Of a stretch of DNA of 64,000 nt, positions 50,834 through 59,859 are shown piece after piece (position 1 is the stretch's first letter; the number at the start of each line of letters is the position of its first letter). A program made the translations under genes and the position numbers. Under the pieces are notes generated by a model. That model saw only the letters and a program-made list of their open reading frames with translations, was not told the origin of the DNA and searched no databases. The DNA comes from DASRBN01 sp035294305 (GTDB taxonomy: Bacteria; Chloroflexota; Ktedonobacteria; Ktedonobacterales; Ktedonobacteraceae). The stretch is from the NCBI GenBank assembly GCA_035294305.1, contig DATGLD010000044.1:1-64000 (forward strand). Reading direction: 5' to 3'.

Positions 50834-51194
50834 GCAAACGCATCGCTCGTCTTTGTAGTGCGTTTTGATCGGGTCTTCATCTGCCTCCGGTGTTTTTCCA
50901 CCTATTCCTTTCTCAATGAGTTTGTATTGCACCGCTACCTGGCGCAATACAATGCTAGCCTTGCCTTCATTGCTAGCGGAAGAACTTTCTCCCTGGCCAG
51001 CCGTAGTGGTACTCTCGCAGGTACCCTACTCGATGTCTGCAAGGGCATCCATACAGCAGTCCCCTATAATGTACAATCAACGCATTTTGCATGGAATGCA
51101 TAATTCGCTGCTGCTACAGCAGTTACGCAGATTTTAGATTGCTTTTCCTTGCGAAAGTCATTGTATTGTTACGCCCGTTACAAGCTTGAAATGC

Positions 51195-51225
51195 TTATCC
51201 ACTTATCCACACTGCTGTGGATAAG
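51195..51225. promoter_or_regulatory. Cluster of three DnaA boxes
   Basis: TTATCCACT (51195-51203), TTATCCACA (51203-51211) and TGTGGATAA (51216-51224) are packed in 30 bp; the last two form a perfect 10-bp inverted repeat with a CTGC spacer. It lies 66 bp upstream of the MgtE start. DnaA could regulate this promoter, or it could be a DnaA titration site. Confidence 0.6.
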
Positions 51226-51290
51226 TTCAAGGTGTAAAGTTTCACGTGGATACGGCATCAGGATATCCTATTCCCTTGTGAGAAAGGACG

Positions 51291-53234
51291 GTGATACCAT
51301 TGATTTTTTTAAGCACACTCTTACGCCGGAGCGTTTACGATATCGAGGGGCGGCGTCTGGGTTCATTACATGATATATCCGTCTCCTTGAACGAGACATT
51401 TCCCCTGGTTACTGCTCTCATCGTGCGTTCTTTGCTCAGCAATAATGAGATGATAATTCCCTGGTCTCAGGTACACAATCTTGAAGAAGAGCAGATTCAC
51501 CTCACTGTCAGCCAGCAGCATATCGCATCATATACGCCGCAACCAGATGAGCTATTACTCAAAAGAGATTTATTAGATAAGCAAATTGTCGATACGCAGG
51601 GTTTTCGCGTTGTCAAAGTCAATGATTTGAAGCTGGCGCAAATTAAGGGCACAGCCCGGCTGGTTGGTGTAGATATCAGCTTCAGCGGACTGCTGCGGCG
51701 CTTAGGTGTGCTTGCGCCTGTAGAAGTACTGAGCAATATTTTACCAATACGCCTTTCTGAGCGTACGATAACCTGGAATTATGTTGAGCCAATACAGGTC
51801 GTCACCGCCGGTACAGGACAGCTGACCCCGGCTATGGCCGGAGCGGGAGCCAGCGCGGCCACCGTTGGAAGTCCCGGTGTCGTGCCACAAGTCCAACTCA
51901 GCGTCAGCCATACCAAGCTGTCCGATTTACATCCTGCCGATATCGCCGATATCCTCGAACAGCTTGGTGTTGAGGACGCGGAGGCAATGCTTGAGCGCCT
52001 GGATACGGAGACGGCCGCCGATGCGTTGAACGAGGTCGAGACGCCTTTGCAGTCTGAACTGCTCAGCGAACTCGAGCCAGAGCGCGCCTCTGAACTGCTG
52101 GAGAGGCTTGCGCCGGATGATGCCGCTGATATCCTGGCGGATATTCCATCCGAGGAGGCCGAGCGCATTTTGAACCTGATGCCCGCCGAAGAGTCACGAC
52201 AAATCCGCGAATTGCTGCGCTATGGAGAGCAGACCGCCGGTGGCATCATGACCACCGAGGTCCTTTCGCTCTCGCAGGAATTGACTGTTGAAGAGGCGCT
52301 AGCCTACCTGCGGCAGCACTCTGAACACCTGGAGATGATCTATTACCTGTATATCGTCGATGACGAACAACACCTGGTCGGCGTCGTCTCCCTGCGCGAA
52401 CTGGTCGTAGCAGAGCCAGGCACACAGCTCAAAGAACTGATGGATCCCGACGTCATCAAAGTTACCACCACAACCGACCAGGAAGAGGTGGCCGAGGTCA
52501 TCGCCAAATATGACCTGCTGGGTGTTCCAGTGGTGGACAACGACAATCACCTCGTAGGCCTGGTGACCGTCGATGACATTATCGATGTCATTCACGAGGA
52601 ACAGGCGGAGGATTTTTCGGAAATGGCCGGCGCCAGCGTCGAGGAGTTCGAGGAAGAAGAGCATTTTTCGTTGCGGGCCGTTCTGAGCCGTGCCACATGG
52701 ATAGGCGTGAATGTGGTTGCCGGTTTCCTGCTGGCGCTGGTACTCTACCAGATTTTCGGCACGGCAGGCATCCAGGGCACACATCTTGTAGCGGGACTGC
52801 GCTCTTCTGTTGCTCTCAATGGCGTTGTCTGCCTGGTTCCCATGCTGCTGCTGACCAGTGGCAGCGTCGGTTCGCAGGCGCTGGGTATAGCAGGCTGGCA
52901 GTTGCGTTCCACGCACGGGATCGACTTTTTGCGTGGTATTTTCCGCGAGTTGCGCCTGGGAACCTTCGGTGGCATCATGGCCGCCATTATCGTAGGTTTG
53001 TTGACCTGGGCGCTCTTCCACTCATGGCTGCTGGGTGTCGCCATTGGCCTGAGCGCGGGTTTCACGCTGTTAATCGCGGCCCTCTGCGGCCTGGTTTTAC
53101 CGACTGTTTTGCAGCGCCTGCGCATGCGCGGAAGCCTTGTCAGCGCCCCGCTACTCGATCCCATCATTGCCGTCATCAGCCTGGCTTTTTTCCTGGCTGC
53201 TGCGTTGTGGCTGGCTAGCGTCATGCATGTGTGA
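51291..53234 (+). CDS. mgtE: Magnesium transporter MgtE with N-terminal PRC-barrel region
   Basis: A 647-aa protein. Residues 1-165 hold two PRC-barrel-like units (SVYDIEGRRLGSLHDISVSL and QIVDTQGFRVVKVNDLKL), then the MgtE_N superhelix (LSDLHPADIADILEQLG...AADILADIPSEEAERIL, about 210-330), a CBS pair (MTTEVLSLSQELTVEEAL and DPDVIKVTTTTDQEEVAEV), and the MgtE membrane domain with five helices (about 475-647). MgtE is a Mg2+-gated magnesium channel. PRC-fused forms occur in several phyla. The GTG at 51291 has AAAGGA only 2 bp upstream, so the exact start is uncertain. Confidence 0.88.
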   Translation: MIPLIFLSTLLRRSVYDIEGRRLGSLHDISVSLNETFPLVTALIVRSLLSNNEMIIPWSQVHNLEEEQIHLTVSQQHIASYTPQPDELLLKRDLLDKQIVDTQGFRVVKVNDLKLAQIKGTARLVGVDISFSGLLRRLGVLAPVEVLSNILPIRLSERTITWNYVEPIQVVTAGTGQLTPAMAGAGASAATVGSPGVVPQVQLSVSHTKLSDLHPADIADILEQLGVEDAEAMLERLDTETAADALNEVETPLQSELLSELEPERASELLERLAPDDAADILADIPSEEAERILNLMPAEESRQIRELLRYGEQTAGGIMTTEVLSLSQELTVEEALAYLRQHSEHLEMIYYLYIVDDEQHLVGVVSLRELVVAEPGTQLKELMDPDVIKVTTTTDQEEVAEVIAKYDLLGVPVVDNDNHLVGLVTVDDIIDVIHEEQAEDFSEMAGASVEEFEEEEHFSLRAVLSRATWIGVNVVAGFLLALVLYQIFGTAGIQGTHLVAGLRSSVALNGVVCLVPMLLLTSGSVGSQALGIAGWQLRSTHGIDFLRGIFRELRLGTFGGIMAAIIVGLLTWALFHSWLLGVAIGLSAGFTLLIAALCGLVLPTVLQRLRMRGSLVSAPLLDPIIAVISLAFFLAAALWLASVMHV

Positions 53235-53263
53235 GAGGAAAGGGAATCAGCAGAAAAAAGGTA

Positions 53264-53293
53264 TTGACAAAAACGGCACATACTTGATATACT
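53264..53293 (+). promoter_or_regulatory. Promoter of the tRNA gene
   Basis: TTGACA (53264-53269), 18-bp spacer and TATACT (53288-53293), 30 bp before the tRNA. Confidence 0.7.
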
Positions 53294-53323
53294 GCTTGCG
53301 TGAGATGAGCCAATCGGCATCCT

Positions 53324-53398
53324 TCCTCGATAGCTCAACGGTAGAGCGGCCGGCTGTTAACCGGTAGGTTACAGGTTCGAATCCTGTTCGAGGAGCCA
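53324..53398 (+). tRNA. tRNA-Asn (GTT)
   Basis: A full cloverleaf: acceptor TCCTCGA pairs with TCGAGGA, D-arm AGCTCAACGGTAGAGC, anticodon stem/loop around GTT (CCGGCTGTTAACCGG), T-arm with GGTTCGAATCC, discriminator G and an encoded CCA. Anticodon GTT specifies Asn. It has its own promoter and terminator. Confidence 0.95.
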
Positions 53399-53401
53399 CA
53401 A

Positions 53402-53433
53402 GCCCAGGAAGAAAGTTCCTGGGCCTTTTTTAT
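53402..53433 (+). terminator. Rho-independent terminator of tRNA-Asn
   Basis: GCCCAGGAA and TTCCTGGGC form a 9-bp perfect stem with a 5-bp loop, followed by CTTTTTTATT. Confidence 0.9.
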
Positions 53434-53564
53434 TGCAAGCAGGAGATGTTCTCCGACTCTGCTGGTGGTGGAAAAGTGGCCAGTTACACGTTTTAACTTC
53501 ATACGTTTTCTGAAAATAGTAGCGTTATGAAGTATTTCCGGTCATTAGAAGAGCGGAGGCAATC

Positions 53565-55103
53565 ATGTTAAACCGCTATCAATGTATTCCACGCCGGTTC
53601 GGTCGCTGGAGCCTGGCCCTTATCTTTACCCTTACCCTGATGGCGGCCCTCACTCCAGCGGTCGCCGCAGCCAGTCCACGCCCAATTGTCCATAGATTCG
53701 CTTACCGGTCTCCGCTCTCGAAAGGGAATGATCGTGACAGCAACGTGTCGGGGCCGTTGACAGGGAAGGTGTCCATTATGCCAGGCTTCCCTGTGATGAC
53801 GACGGAAACTCCTGGCACATATCACGCCGGCCCCGGCATCAATGTGCTGGTAGGCGACATCACTGGCGACGGCAAACCGGACTTCCTCGCTTCGGCATTG
53901 GCAAATGGCCCCCTGTATGCCTGGGAACCCAATGGGAAGGTCATTCCAGGATGGCCCGCGGCGCAGTTTACCGGTGCTGCTTATGCCGCCCTGGGAAAGC
54001 TGTCTAAGACCATTCCCGGCCTACAGGTAATGGTTGGTTATATGAGTGGGGGACAGTCCTACCTGGCTGCCTTTGATGGACATGGCCACCTGCTGCCCGG
54101 CTGGCCAATCCCGGATGACAATTACACCGCTACACCAGCAGCGCTTGCTGATATTAATGGAGATGGTATCGACGAGATCTTTGTTGAAGAAGAGGACTGG
54201 ACGCTGGCCGGTTATGACGCTCATGGTAAGCCCTTACCAGGTTGGCCGGTCCATGTTGATAGCGGTCAGACGTTGTATACCCCTACGATTGCCGATATTG
54301 ATGGAGATGGCAAGCCGGAGATTATCTCTGCCAGTGAGAGTCTGTCTCCAGGAGGAGTGAAAGTCTACGCATGGCATGGCGATGGCACTCTTGTAAAGGG
54401 CTTTCCAATTAGTGTTACAAGTGGACTTGAAGGGACCTTCCCGGTCGTGGCGGATGTGCTTGGTCTGGGGAAGCCACAATTGATCTTTGCTACCTACCCT
54501 GGAGGTAACAACACCTCAGTGCTGATTTACTCTGGCGCGGGAGTACTCTTGAAGACGATTACTATTCCCGGTATCACCGCATACGGAAGAGCACTCGCGG
54601 TAGCCAGGCTGGACAATTCACCGAATCCGGAAATTGTGGTACAAACGAACACGACCCTGGCTGCGGTGCATGGAGATGGAAGCTACGTCTCCGGTTGGCC
54701 CCAGAATCTTGGTTATAGCTCCATAGACAACTCATCGCCAGTCATCGGTGATGTGACCGGTGATGGAGTGCCGGATATCGCGATCACCACCAACCAGGGG
54801 GACTCAGTTCAGGGGTTTTTGTCGGTCTACAGCGCTACAGGTACTCTGGAACTCCAGATGCAGCTAGAAATTGGCAGTGGTGGGGTGCCGGCTATGGTAG
54901 ACCTGCTCGGCAATGGCCGCAATGATTTGTTGGTTACCGGTGATCCCTGGGATGGAAGTACACATGAGTATCCCAAGGTCTGGGCATTTGACTTCCACGG
55001 TGCCGGGACCTATGGGCAGGTACCCTGGGCGCAATTTGGCCGGAATCCCGAACACCATAGTTGCTTCTCAACTGATGCTATCTCTAGTTTCTGCCAGGGC
55101 TGA
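53565..55103 (+). CDS. Exported FG-GAP/VCBS repeat protein
   Basis: A 512-aa protein with a signal peptide (FGRWSLALIFTLTLMAALTPAVAAA) and at least four calcium-binding-type FG-GAP loops (DITGDGKPD, DINGDGIDE, DIDGDGKPE, DVTGDGVPD), each followed by a beta-blade with PGWP or SGWP. The repeats should fold as a beta-propeller, as in integrin-like and adhesion proteins. No catalytic domain is seen. GCGGAGG precedes the ATG. Probable extracellular or wall-associated role. Confidence 0.85.
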   Translation: MLNRYQCIPRRFGRWSLALIFTLTLMAALTPAVAAASPRPIVHRFAYRSPLSKGNDRDSNVSGPLTGKVSIMPGFPVMTTETPGTYHAGPGINVLVGDITGDGKPDFLASALANGPLYAWEPNGKVIPGWPAAQFTGAAYAALGKLSKTIPGLQVMVGYMSGGQSYLAAFDGHGHLLPGWPIPDDNYTATPAALADINGDGIDEIFVEEEDWTLAGYDAHGKPLPGWPVHVDSGQTLYTPTIADIDGDGKPEIISASESLSPGGVKVYAWHGDGTLVKGFPISVTSGLEGTFPVVADVLGLGKPQLIFATYPGGNNTSVLIYSGAGVLLKTITIPGITAYGRALAVARLDNSPNPEIVVQTNTTLAAVHGDGSYVSGWPQNLGYSSIDNSSPVIGDVTGDGVPDIAITTNQGDSVQGFLSVYSATGTLELQMQLEIGSGGVPAMVDLLGNGRNDLLVTGDPWDGSTHEYPKVWAFDFHGAGTYGQVPWAQFGRNPEHHSCFSTDAISSFCQG

Positions 55104-55195
55104 AAAGGCGGAGCATCTGGCTTCTCTGTAACTGGTGATTCCCTATAAGTCTCCAGGACAAGGGGAGACCACGATTGGGCGGGGGAATCACCATC

Positions 55196-55353
55196 TCAGG
55201 GCGATTCAAAAGTTGATTCAGTGGCGATCAAAGCGGCCTCCGTGCTGTAGGGACAGCGGCTCGTCCCTGTCCGTTGTGGGGCGCGCAGGACAGGGACGAG
55301 CCGCTGTCCCTACAGCACAGCAACGCCATCACTCGACTTTTGAATCGCCCTGA
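55196..55353. repeat. Nested inverted repeat (MITE-like hairpin)
   Basis: Outer 18-bp arms (55196-55213 and 55336-55353) enclose inner 31-bp perfect arms (55242-55272 and 55288-55318) around a 15-bp loop. The inner arm includes GTAGGGACAGCGGCTCGTCC, related to 35573 and 49917. It sits in the 494-bp gap between the FG-GAP gene and the HTH/GAF gene. No ORF was found in that gap. Confidence 0.75.
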
Positions 55354-55597
55354 TCACCATCTCTATAAGTATTGTTATTGCGCTTTTTCCTGTGCTATAC
55401 TGTAGCGGAAGATAGTGGCGAGTTGACCCAGTGCAGTTATGATTCCGGTCTTTTCATTATTCTGCATGCAGAAGGGAAACTATGCTTTCCGGCACGCGGA
55501 CTTCTTTCCTGTGATTGATAGAGGCGCATAGTGTTGCTGCTCTACTAAGATGCGCATAAGGCCATTGAGGGCAGCAGCGAATTCATAGGTAAAGGAA

Positions 55598-56584
55598 ATG
55601 CAAGAACCTCAGACGTGGCGTGATTTGCTTGGGCAACGCATTGAGAATCTCCAGGAACGACAGCGGCTTGCTCATGCCTTGCAAGTTAGCCCTATCACTC
55701 TGATGCGCTGGGTGAGCAAGGAATCCACTCCCCGGCCGCAGCTCCTGCAGCGCCTGTTGAAGGCGTGGCCTGAAGAACGTGAGCAGCTCTTGAGGCTGAT
55801 TCGAGAGGAGTTCAAGGACTTTCCCACTTTGAGCGAGTATGAGGCGGTAGTCGAAACGTCACTCACTATTCCCGCCGAATTTTATACTCGTGTCCTACAC
55901 ACCCTTGCTACGCTTTCCAGGGATCTGCACTTCTGGTCGCTTTGTGACCTCATCCTGCGGCAGGTTCTCTTGCAGCTCGACCCTCATCGCCTGGGCATGG
56001 CGGTAATTGTGGTGCGCTGTATGCCACCCTCTGACGGCAAGATGGTTCGCAGCCTGCGTGAGGTGTATGGATGTGGAACACCGCCCTGGCCGAGTACGTT
56101 GGACAATGATCCCATGTTCCTGGGAATCGAATCGTTAGCCGGCTACGCGGTCAGTACGGCTCGCCTCGTAGAAAACCAGAATCTTGGGCAGGAAGCGAAT
56201 CGCGCTCCTGGCTATGCTGGAAAATGGGAGGGAAGCGCTGTTGCGGCTCCCATCATGTTTGCGGGCAACATCGCCGGCTGCCTGCTCATCTCAAGCACTC
56301 AGGCTGGCTACTTTGGTGAGAACTATTACTCGCTCATCGAAGGCTATGCCGAGTTGATCGCCCTGGCTTTTGATCGCCAGGAGTTTTACGCGCCGGAGCA
56401 GATTGCTCTCGGCGTGTTACCCTCTTACGAGGTGCAAAAATCCTCGTTTTCGGGGTTTCGACAACGTACCATCGATCTTATGAGGCAGGCCTCGATTAAC
56501 CGGCATCCGATCACGGCTTTAGAGGCGGAACAGCTTGTCTGGCAACAACTGGAACAAGAACTGCTTCAGACGCCATTTCGTTAA
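55598..56584 (+). CDS. HTH and GAF-like domain regulator
   Basis: A 328-aa protein with an N-terminal HTH region (LQERQRLAHALQVSPITLMRWVSKESTP) and a GAF-like domain (about 110-270, with GSAVAAPIMFAGNIAGCLLISS near its end). Such proteins sense small ligands and regulate transcription. The role is unknown; the next gene on the same strand is a methyltransferase, 50 bp away. AAAGG is close to the ATG. Confidence 0.65.
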   Translation: MQEPQTWRDLLGQRIENLQERQRLAHALQVSPITLMRWVSKESTPRPQLLQRLLKAWPEEREQLLRLIREEFKDFPTLSEYEAVVETSLTIPAEFYTRVLHTLATLSRDLHFWSLCDLILRQVLLQLDPHRLGMAVIVVRCMPPSDGKMVRSLREVYGCGTPPWPSTLDNDPMFLGIESLAGYAVSTARLVENQNLGQEANRAPGYAGKWEGSAVAAPIMFAGNIAGCLLISSTQAGYFGENYYSLIEGYAELIALAFDRQEFYAPEQIALGVLPSYEVQKSSFSGFRQRTIDLMRQASINRHPITALEAEQLVWQQLEQELLQTPFR

Positions 56585-56634
56585 TTGGTCATGAACAACT
56601 TGATACGTTTCTTCCTGAGCAAGAGGAGATAGTA

Positions 56635-57498
56635 ATGGCAACACCCGATAATTCTTCGGAAGGCGGCAATGTCTACTTCAACGATCCTGAGAGCGGCGCG
56701 GAGATGGCGCGCCTCCTCGCGCAGGACCGCCTCGTCACCAGGGGCATGGGCGGTCTTTTCTCCGAGCGCTCAGACCTTTCCGGCATTCATCGCATCCTCG
56801 ACGCGGCCTGCGGCCCCGGCGGTTGGGCGCTGGAGGTCGCCTTCGCCTATCCTGATATCGAGGTGGTTGGATTCGATGTCAGCCGGGCAATGATCGACTA
56901 TGCGCGGGCGCAGGCGCGGGTGCAAGGCCTGAACAATGCCAGTTTCCATGTCATGGATATCCAGAAGCCGCTGGATTTCGCCGACGAATCCTTCGACCTG
57001 GTCAATTCGCGTTTCATCAATTTCCTACCGACAACAGCGTGGCCGCGCGTGATGCAGGAATTTGGGCGCATCACACGACCTGGAGGGACCATCCGGCTCA
57101 CGGAAAGCGAATGGTGGTACTTCACGAACAGCCCCGCGCTGGAGGAACTCAACTCCATGGTTATACGCGCGCTCAAGCTGCAAGGCGCAAGTTTCACCGA
57201 AAGCGGCCGCTTTACCGGCGTGCTGCCCATGTTAGGAAAATTCCTGCTCGACGCCGGCTGTAGCAGCGTCAACTATCGCGCGCACGTCATCGATTACTCT
57301 TACGGGACCGAGGCCTATGATGGCTTTCGTCGCGATGCCGCCGTCGTCTTCAAACTCTTCCAGGGCTTTATCGTCCGAATGGGAGTCGCCACCCAGGAGA
57401 CATTGGACCAACTGTACGACCGCATGCAGTTTGAGATGCTGAAGGAAGATTTTCGGGGTTTGATGTTGCCGATAACGGCCTGGGGGGAGAAGGGGTAG
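56635..57498 (+). CDS. SAM-dependent methyltransferase
   Basis: A 287-aa class I methyltransferase: motif I ILDAACGPGGWALEVA, acidic GFDVSRAMIDYAR, MDIQKPLDFADESFDLVNSRF and RPGGTIRLTE. The N-terminus (YFNDPESGAEMARL) and C-terminus are typical of small-molecule enzymes. The substrate is unknown. GAGGAGATAGTA precedes the ATG, and the GNAT gene starts 10 bp after the stop. Confidence 0.88.
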   Translation: MATPDNSSEGGNVYFNDPESGAEMARLLAQDRLVTRGMGGLFSERSDLSGIHRILDAACGPGGWALEVAFAYPDIEVVGFDVSRAMIDYARAQARVQGLNNASFHVMDIQKPLDFADESFDLVNSRFINFLPTTAWPRVMQEFGRITRPGGTIRLTESEWWYFTNSPALEELNSMVIRALKLQGASFTESGRFTGVLPMLGKFLLDAGCSSVNYRAHVIDYSYGTEAYDGFRRDAAVVFKLFQGFIVRMGVATQETLDQLYDRMQFEMLKEDFRGLMLPITAWGEKG

Positions 57499-57508
57499 GA
57501 GAATCGCC

Positions 57509-58105
57509 ATGGGTCAGACGCGCATCACTATTCGTCCACTTCGCCTGAGTGATACTGAGGACATGCATGAGATTATGCATATGCCAAATGTCCTGTGGGG
57601 GACCGCGCAGCTCCCCTCCAAAAGCCTCGAGATGTGGCGCAAGACCATCGAGGGGTGGTTGAATGACGAACACGCGCATGACTTTGTGGCCGAGATCGGG
57701 GGTAAAGTCGTTGGAGCCATTCACCTCAGAGTTGGCGAGGGGCGCGAACGTCACGTCGGCACGATCTCTATGGTCGTTCACGATGCTTACCAGGGACAGA
57801 GCATCGGCAAAATGCTCATGCTCACCGTCATTGACCTCGCCGACAACTGGCTCAACCTGCTGCGCCTGCAATTGGAAGTCTATACGGATAATGAGCGCGC
57901 CATCAATCTCTATAAGCGTTTCGACTTTGAAATCGAGGGGAAAAAGCGCTGCGATGGTTTTCGTGCCGGCGTCTACCTCGATAGCTACGTCATGGGCCGC
58001 GTGCGTTCTCAAACACAAAAATCGGCGCCCCTTTCTGACTACACGGCGATGTTTCCACCTCCTGCGCGAACGCCGCAAGCGCCGGATACTCCTGATGGGG
58101 TGTAA
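57509..58105 (+). CDS. GNAT-family N-acetyltransferase
   Basis: A 198-aa protein with the GNAT fold: ITIRPLRLSDTEDMHEIM, acetyl-CoA binding VVHDAYQGQSIGKMLML (motif A) and LYKRFDFEIEGKKR near the end. It resembles RimI/RimJ-like enzymes. The substrate cannot be assigned. AGGAG lies 7 bp before the ATG. Part of a run of four same-strand genes from the HTH/GAF gene to the PhoR-like kinase. Confidence 0.88.
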   Translation: MGQTRITIRPLRLSDTEDMHEIMHMPNVLWGTAQLPSKSLEMWRKTIEGWLNDEHAHDFVAEIGGKVVGAIHLRVGEGRERHVGTISMVVHDAYQGQSIGKMLMLTVIDLADNWLNLLRLQLEVYTDNERAINLYKRFDFEIEGKKRCDGFRAGVYLDSYVMGRVRSQTQKSAPLSDYTAMFPPPARTPQAPDTPDGV

Positions 58106-58119
58106 TGAGGTGATCTACC

Positions 58120-59238
58120 GTGTCTGAGCCGGCTCCAATCAATTTCGAACACTTCTTCTTAAAAATGCTCGAGGCTTCCTACTGGCCCATCGTGATTATT
58201 GATCGCACAATGAGTGTCCGCTTCTACAATCAGCGCGCCGTCAAACTGCTAGGTAGGTTGGAGCCATGGCAGGACCTGAAACTGGAACTGCTCATTCCCG
58301 ACCCTGCTATCCTGCAACTGGTGCGGGAGAGCCTTGAGACGGGCGCTCCTCGCAGTGGCGAGTATTCAAAAGTCAACGGGACGATTTTCTGGAAAGTATC
58401 TGTTTCTCCAGTGGAACATACTCCTCCCCACGAATCGGACAGCCTGGAGGACGCTGAGGCGAAGGCCCGGCGTTATCAGTATTTCGTGATTTTGATCGAA
58501 GATTTAACCGAATTGCGCCGCCTGGAACGAGTGCGGCGCGATTTCGTCGCCAATATCTCGCATGAACTGCGCACCCCGCTGGCCTCCGTTCGCCTGCTGG
58601 CGGAGACGTTGGAAGATGTCATCGAAACTGACCCTGAGCAGGCACAAATCTTTGTCGAGCGCATCGAAAACGAGGTCGAACATCTGACAGACCTGGTATC
58701 GGAACTGCTTGAACTCTCGCGTATCGAATCGGGCCAGATGCCAATGCTCATTGAACCCGTCGAAGCCGAACTGCTGGTGCGCGAGGTGATGGCGCGCATG
58801 ATACCGCAGGCGCAGCGCTATCGTGTAACCCTGCGCAGCGAGATACAAGATGGGAAGACACGAGTTGCCGCGGACAGCAAGCAAATAGTACGTGTGCTTG
58901 TCAATCTTGTACATAACGCCATCAAATTTACTCCATCGGAGGGAATGGTTGTCGCCGGCACGAAGCTGCAAGCCGGAGGGGAGACGCAAATTTTCTTTGT
59001 GCGCGATACGGGTATTGGCATTCCGGCAGAGGACTTGCCGCGCATCTTCGAACGATTTTACAAAGTAAACCGCTCGCGTTCGAAAATGTACGCCACCGGT
59101 CCTGGCGGAGGTGGCAGCGGATTGGGCCTGGCTATTGCTCGCCATGTCGTAGAGGCGCACGGGGGCCGCATCAGCGTTGAAAGCGTGGTTGGGCAGGGCA
59201 GCACCTTTACTTTTACCCTCCCGGTAGCAAACTCGTAG
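58120..59238 (+). CDS. PhoR-like soluble histidine kinase (PAS-HisKA-HATPase)
   Basis: A 372-aa kinase without membrane segments: PAS domain (about 15-125), HisKA with RRDFVANISHELRTPLASVRLL (His148), HATPase with NLVHNAIKFTP, DTGIGIPAEDLPRIFERFYK and GSGLGLAIARHVVEAHGG. It resembles PhoR in the kinase core but lacks its membrane anchor. No response regulator is adjacent downstream apart from the CheY gene 0.6 kb away. The GTG at 58120 has GAGGTGA upstream. Its TAG stop is within a family 1 repeat. Confidence 0.9.
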   Translation: MSEPAPINFEHFFLKMLEASYWPIVIIDRTMSVRFYNQRAVKLLGRLEPWQDLKLELLIPDPAILQLVRESLETGAPRSGEYSKVNGTIFWKVSVSPVEHTPPHESDSLEDAEAKARRYQYFVILIEDLTELRRLERVRRDFVANISHELRTPLASVRLLAETLEDVIETDPEQAQIFVERIENEVEHLTDLVSELLELSRIESGQMPMLIEPVEAELLVREVMARMIPQAQRYRVTLRSEIQDGKTRVAADSKQIVRVLVNLVHNAIKFTPSEGMVVAGTKLQAGGETQIFFVRDTGIGIPAEDLPRIFERFYKVNRSRSKMYATGPGGGGSGLGLAIARHVVEAHGGRISVESVVGQGSTFTFTLPVANS

Positions 59239-59257
59239 GGGCCGATTGGTCGTGCCC
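59235..59257. repeat. REP-like element, family 1, supplying a stop codon
   Basis: GTAGGGGCCGATTGGTCGTG and following CCC. TAG at 59236-59238 terminates the PhoR-like kinase. Confidence 0.6.
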
Positions 59258-59270
59258 ATCGCCTATTCCC

Positions 59271-59541
59271 CGGCCATATCCCTCTCTCCCCGACACTTTT
59301 TCCCGTGGGGGCAAACGCGGATCGACCCCGAGGAGGGCGACCACCAGGGTCCCCGCCCCGCATCCCAGCCACTCCCGTCCTTACCAGGGCGACGATCCTG
59401 TTCTGCAAGAGTACGTGGTCCTAGTAAGGGCGGGGGCAATGGTGGAGATGGGTGGGGTTGGGGACCCTGGTGGTCGCCCTGCTGGGGACAGCACGTGCCA
59501 GGTCGCCGCAAAACGTGTCGGGGAGAGAGCGGCCATATCCC
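59271..59541. mobile_element. Hairpin-rich element A (MITE-like)
   Basis: A 12-bp direct repeat, CGGCCATATCCC, at 59271-59282 and 59530-59541 flanks an element with inverted ends (CTCTCTCCCCGACAC at 59282-59296, GTGTCGGGGAGAGAG at 59515-59529) and inner inverted arms of about 21 bp (AGGGCGACCACCAGGGTCCC type). The direct repeat looks like a target duplication. Related to element B at 63.3 kb. The remaining 59542-59859 shows no gene. Confidence 0.7.
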
Positions 59542-59859
59542 GGTGATATCGAAAAATTTAATTGCTTCTTTATACCAAAACGTTGCACTTCGCACACTTG
59601 TATGGTACCATTTGCTTTAGATTCATATTTCTGCCTGGGTTACATGAAATCTCTTCGATGGACACGATACCGACCATTATAAGGCCAAGGACTTGTGACA
59701 GGCTATTTCATTGGCCCCGGTCGATGATCCGTCGTGATACGTGATAAACGCAGGCGCCACTCTTAATATGGATGTGAAGAGAGCCGGGTCGTGCATGTAT
59801 GACAATATGCGCGTAATCTGGTGATGGATGGTAGTGTGGAGAAGAAAGAGGATGTTAAC

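Noticed and set aside
51195..51225. Chromosomal replication origin
   Set aside because: Three DnaA boxes alone are not enough, and no dnaA, dnaN, gidA or similar gene is nearby.
50834..51290. Magnesium riboswitch (M-box) before mgtE
   Set aside because: No conserved M-box segments could be recognised by eye; a covariance search would be needed.
57368..58078. Minus-strand ORF of 236 aa
   Set aside because: Antisense to the methyltransferase and GNAT genes, which have convincing motifs.
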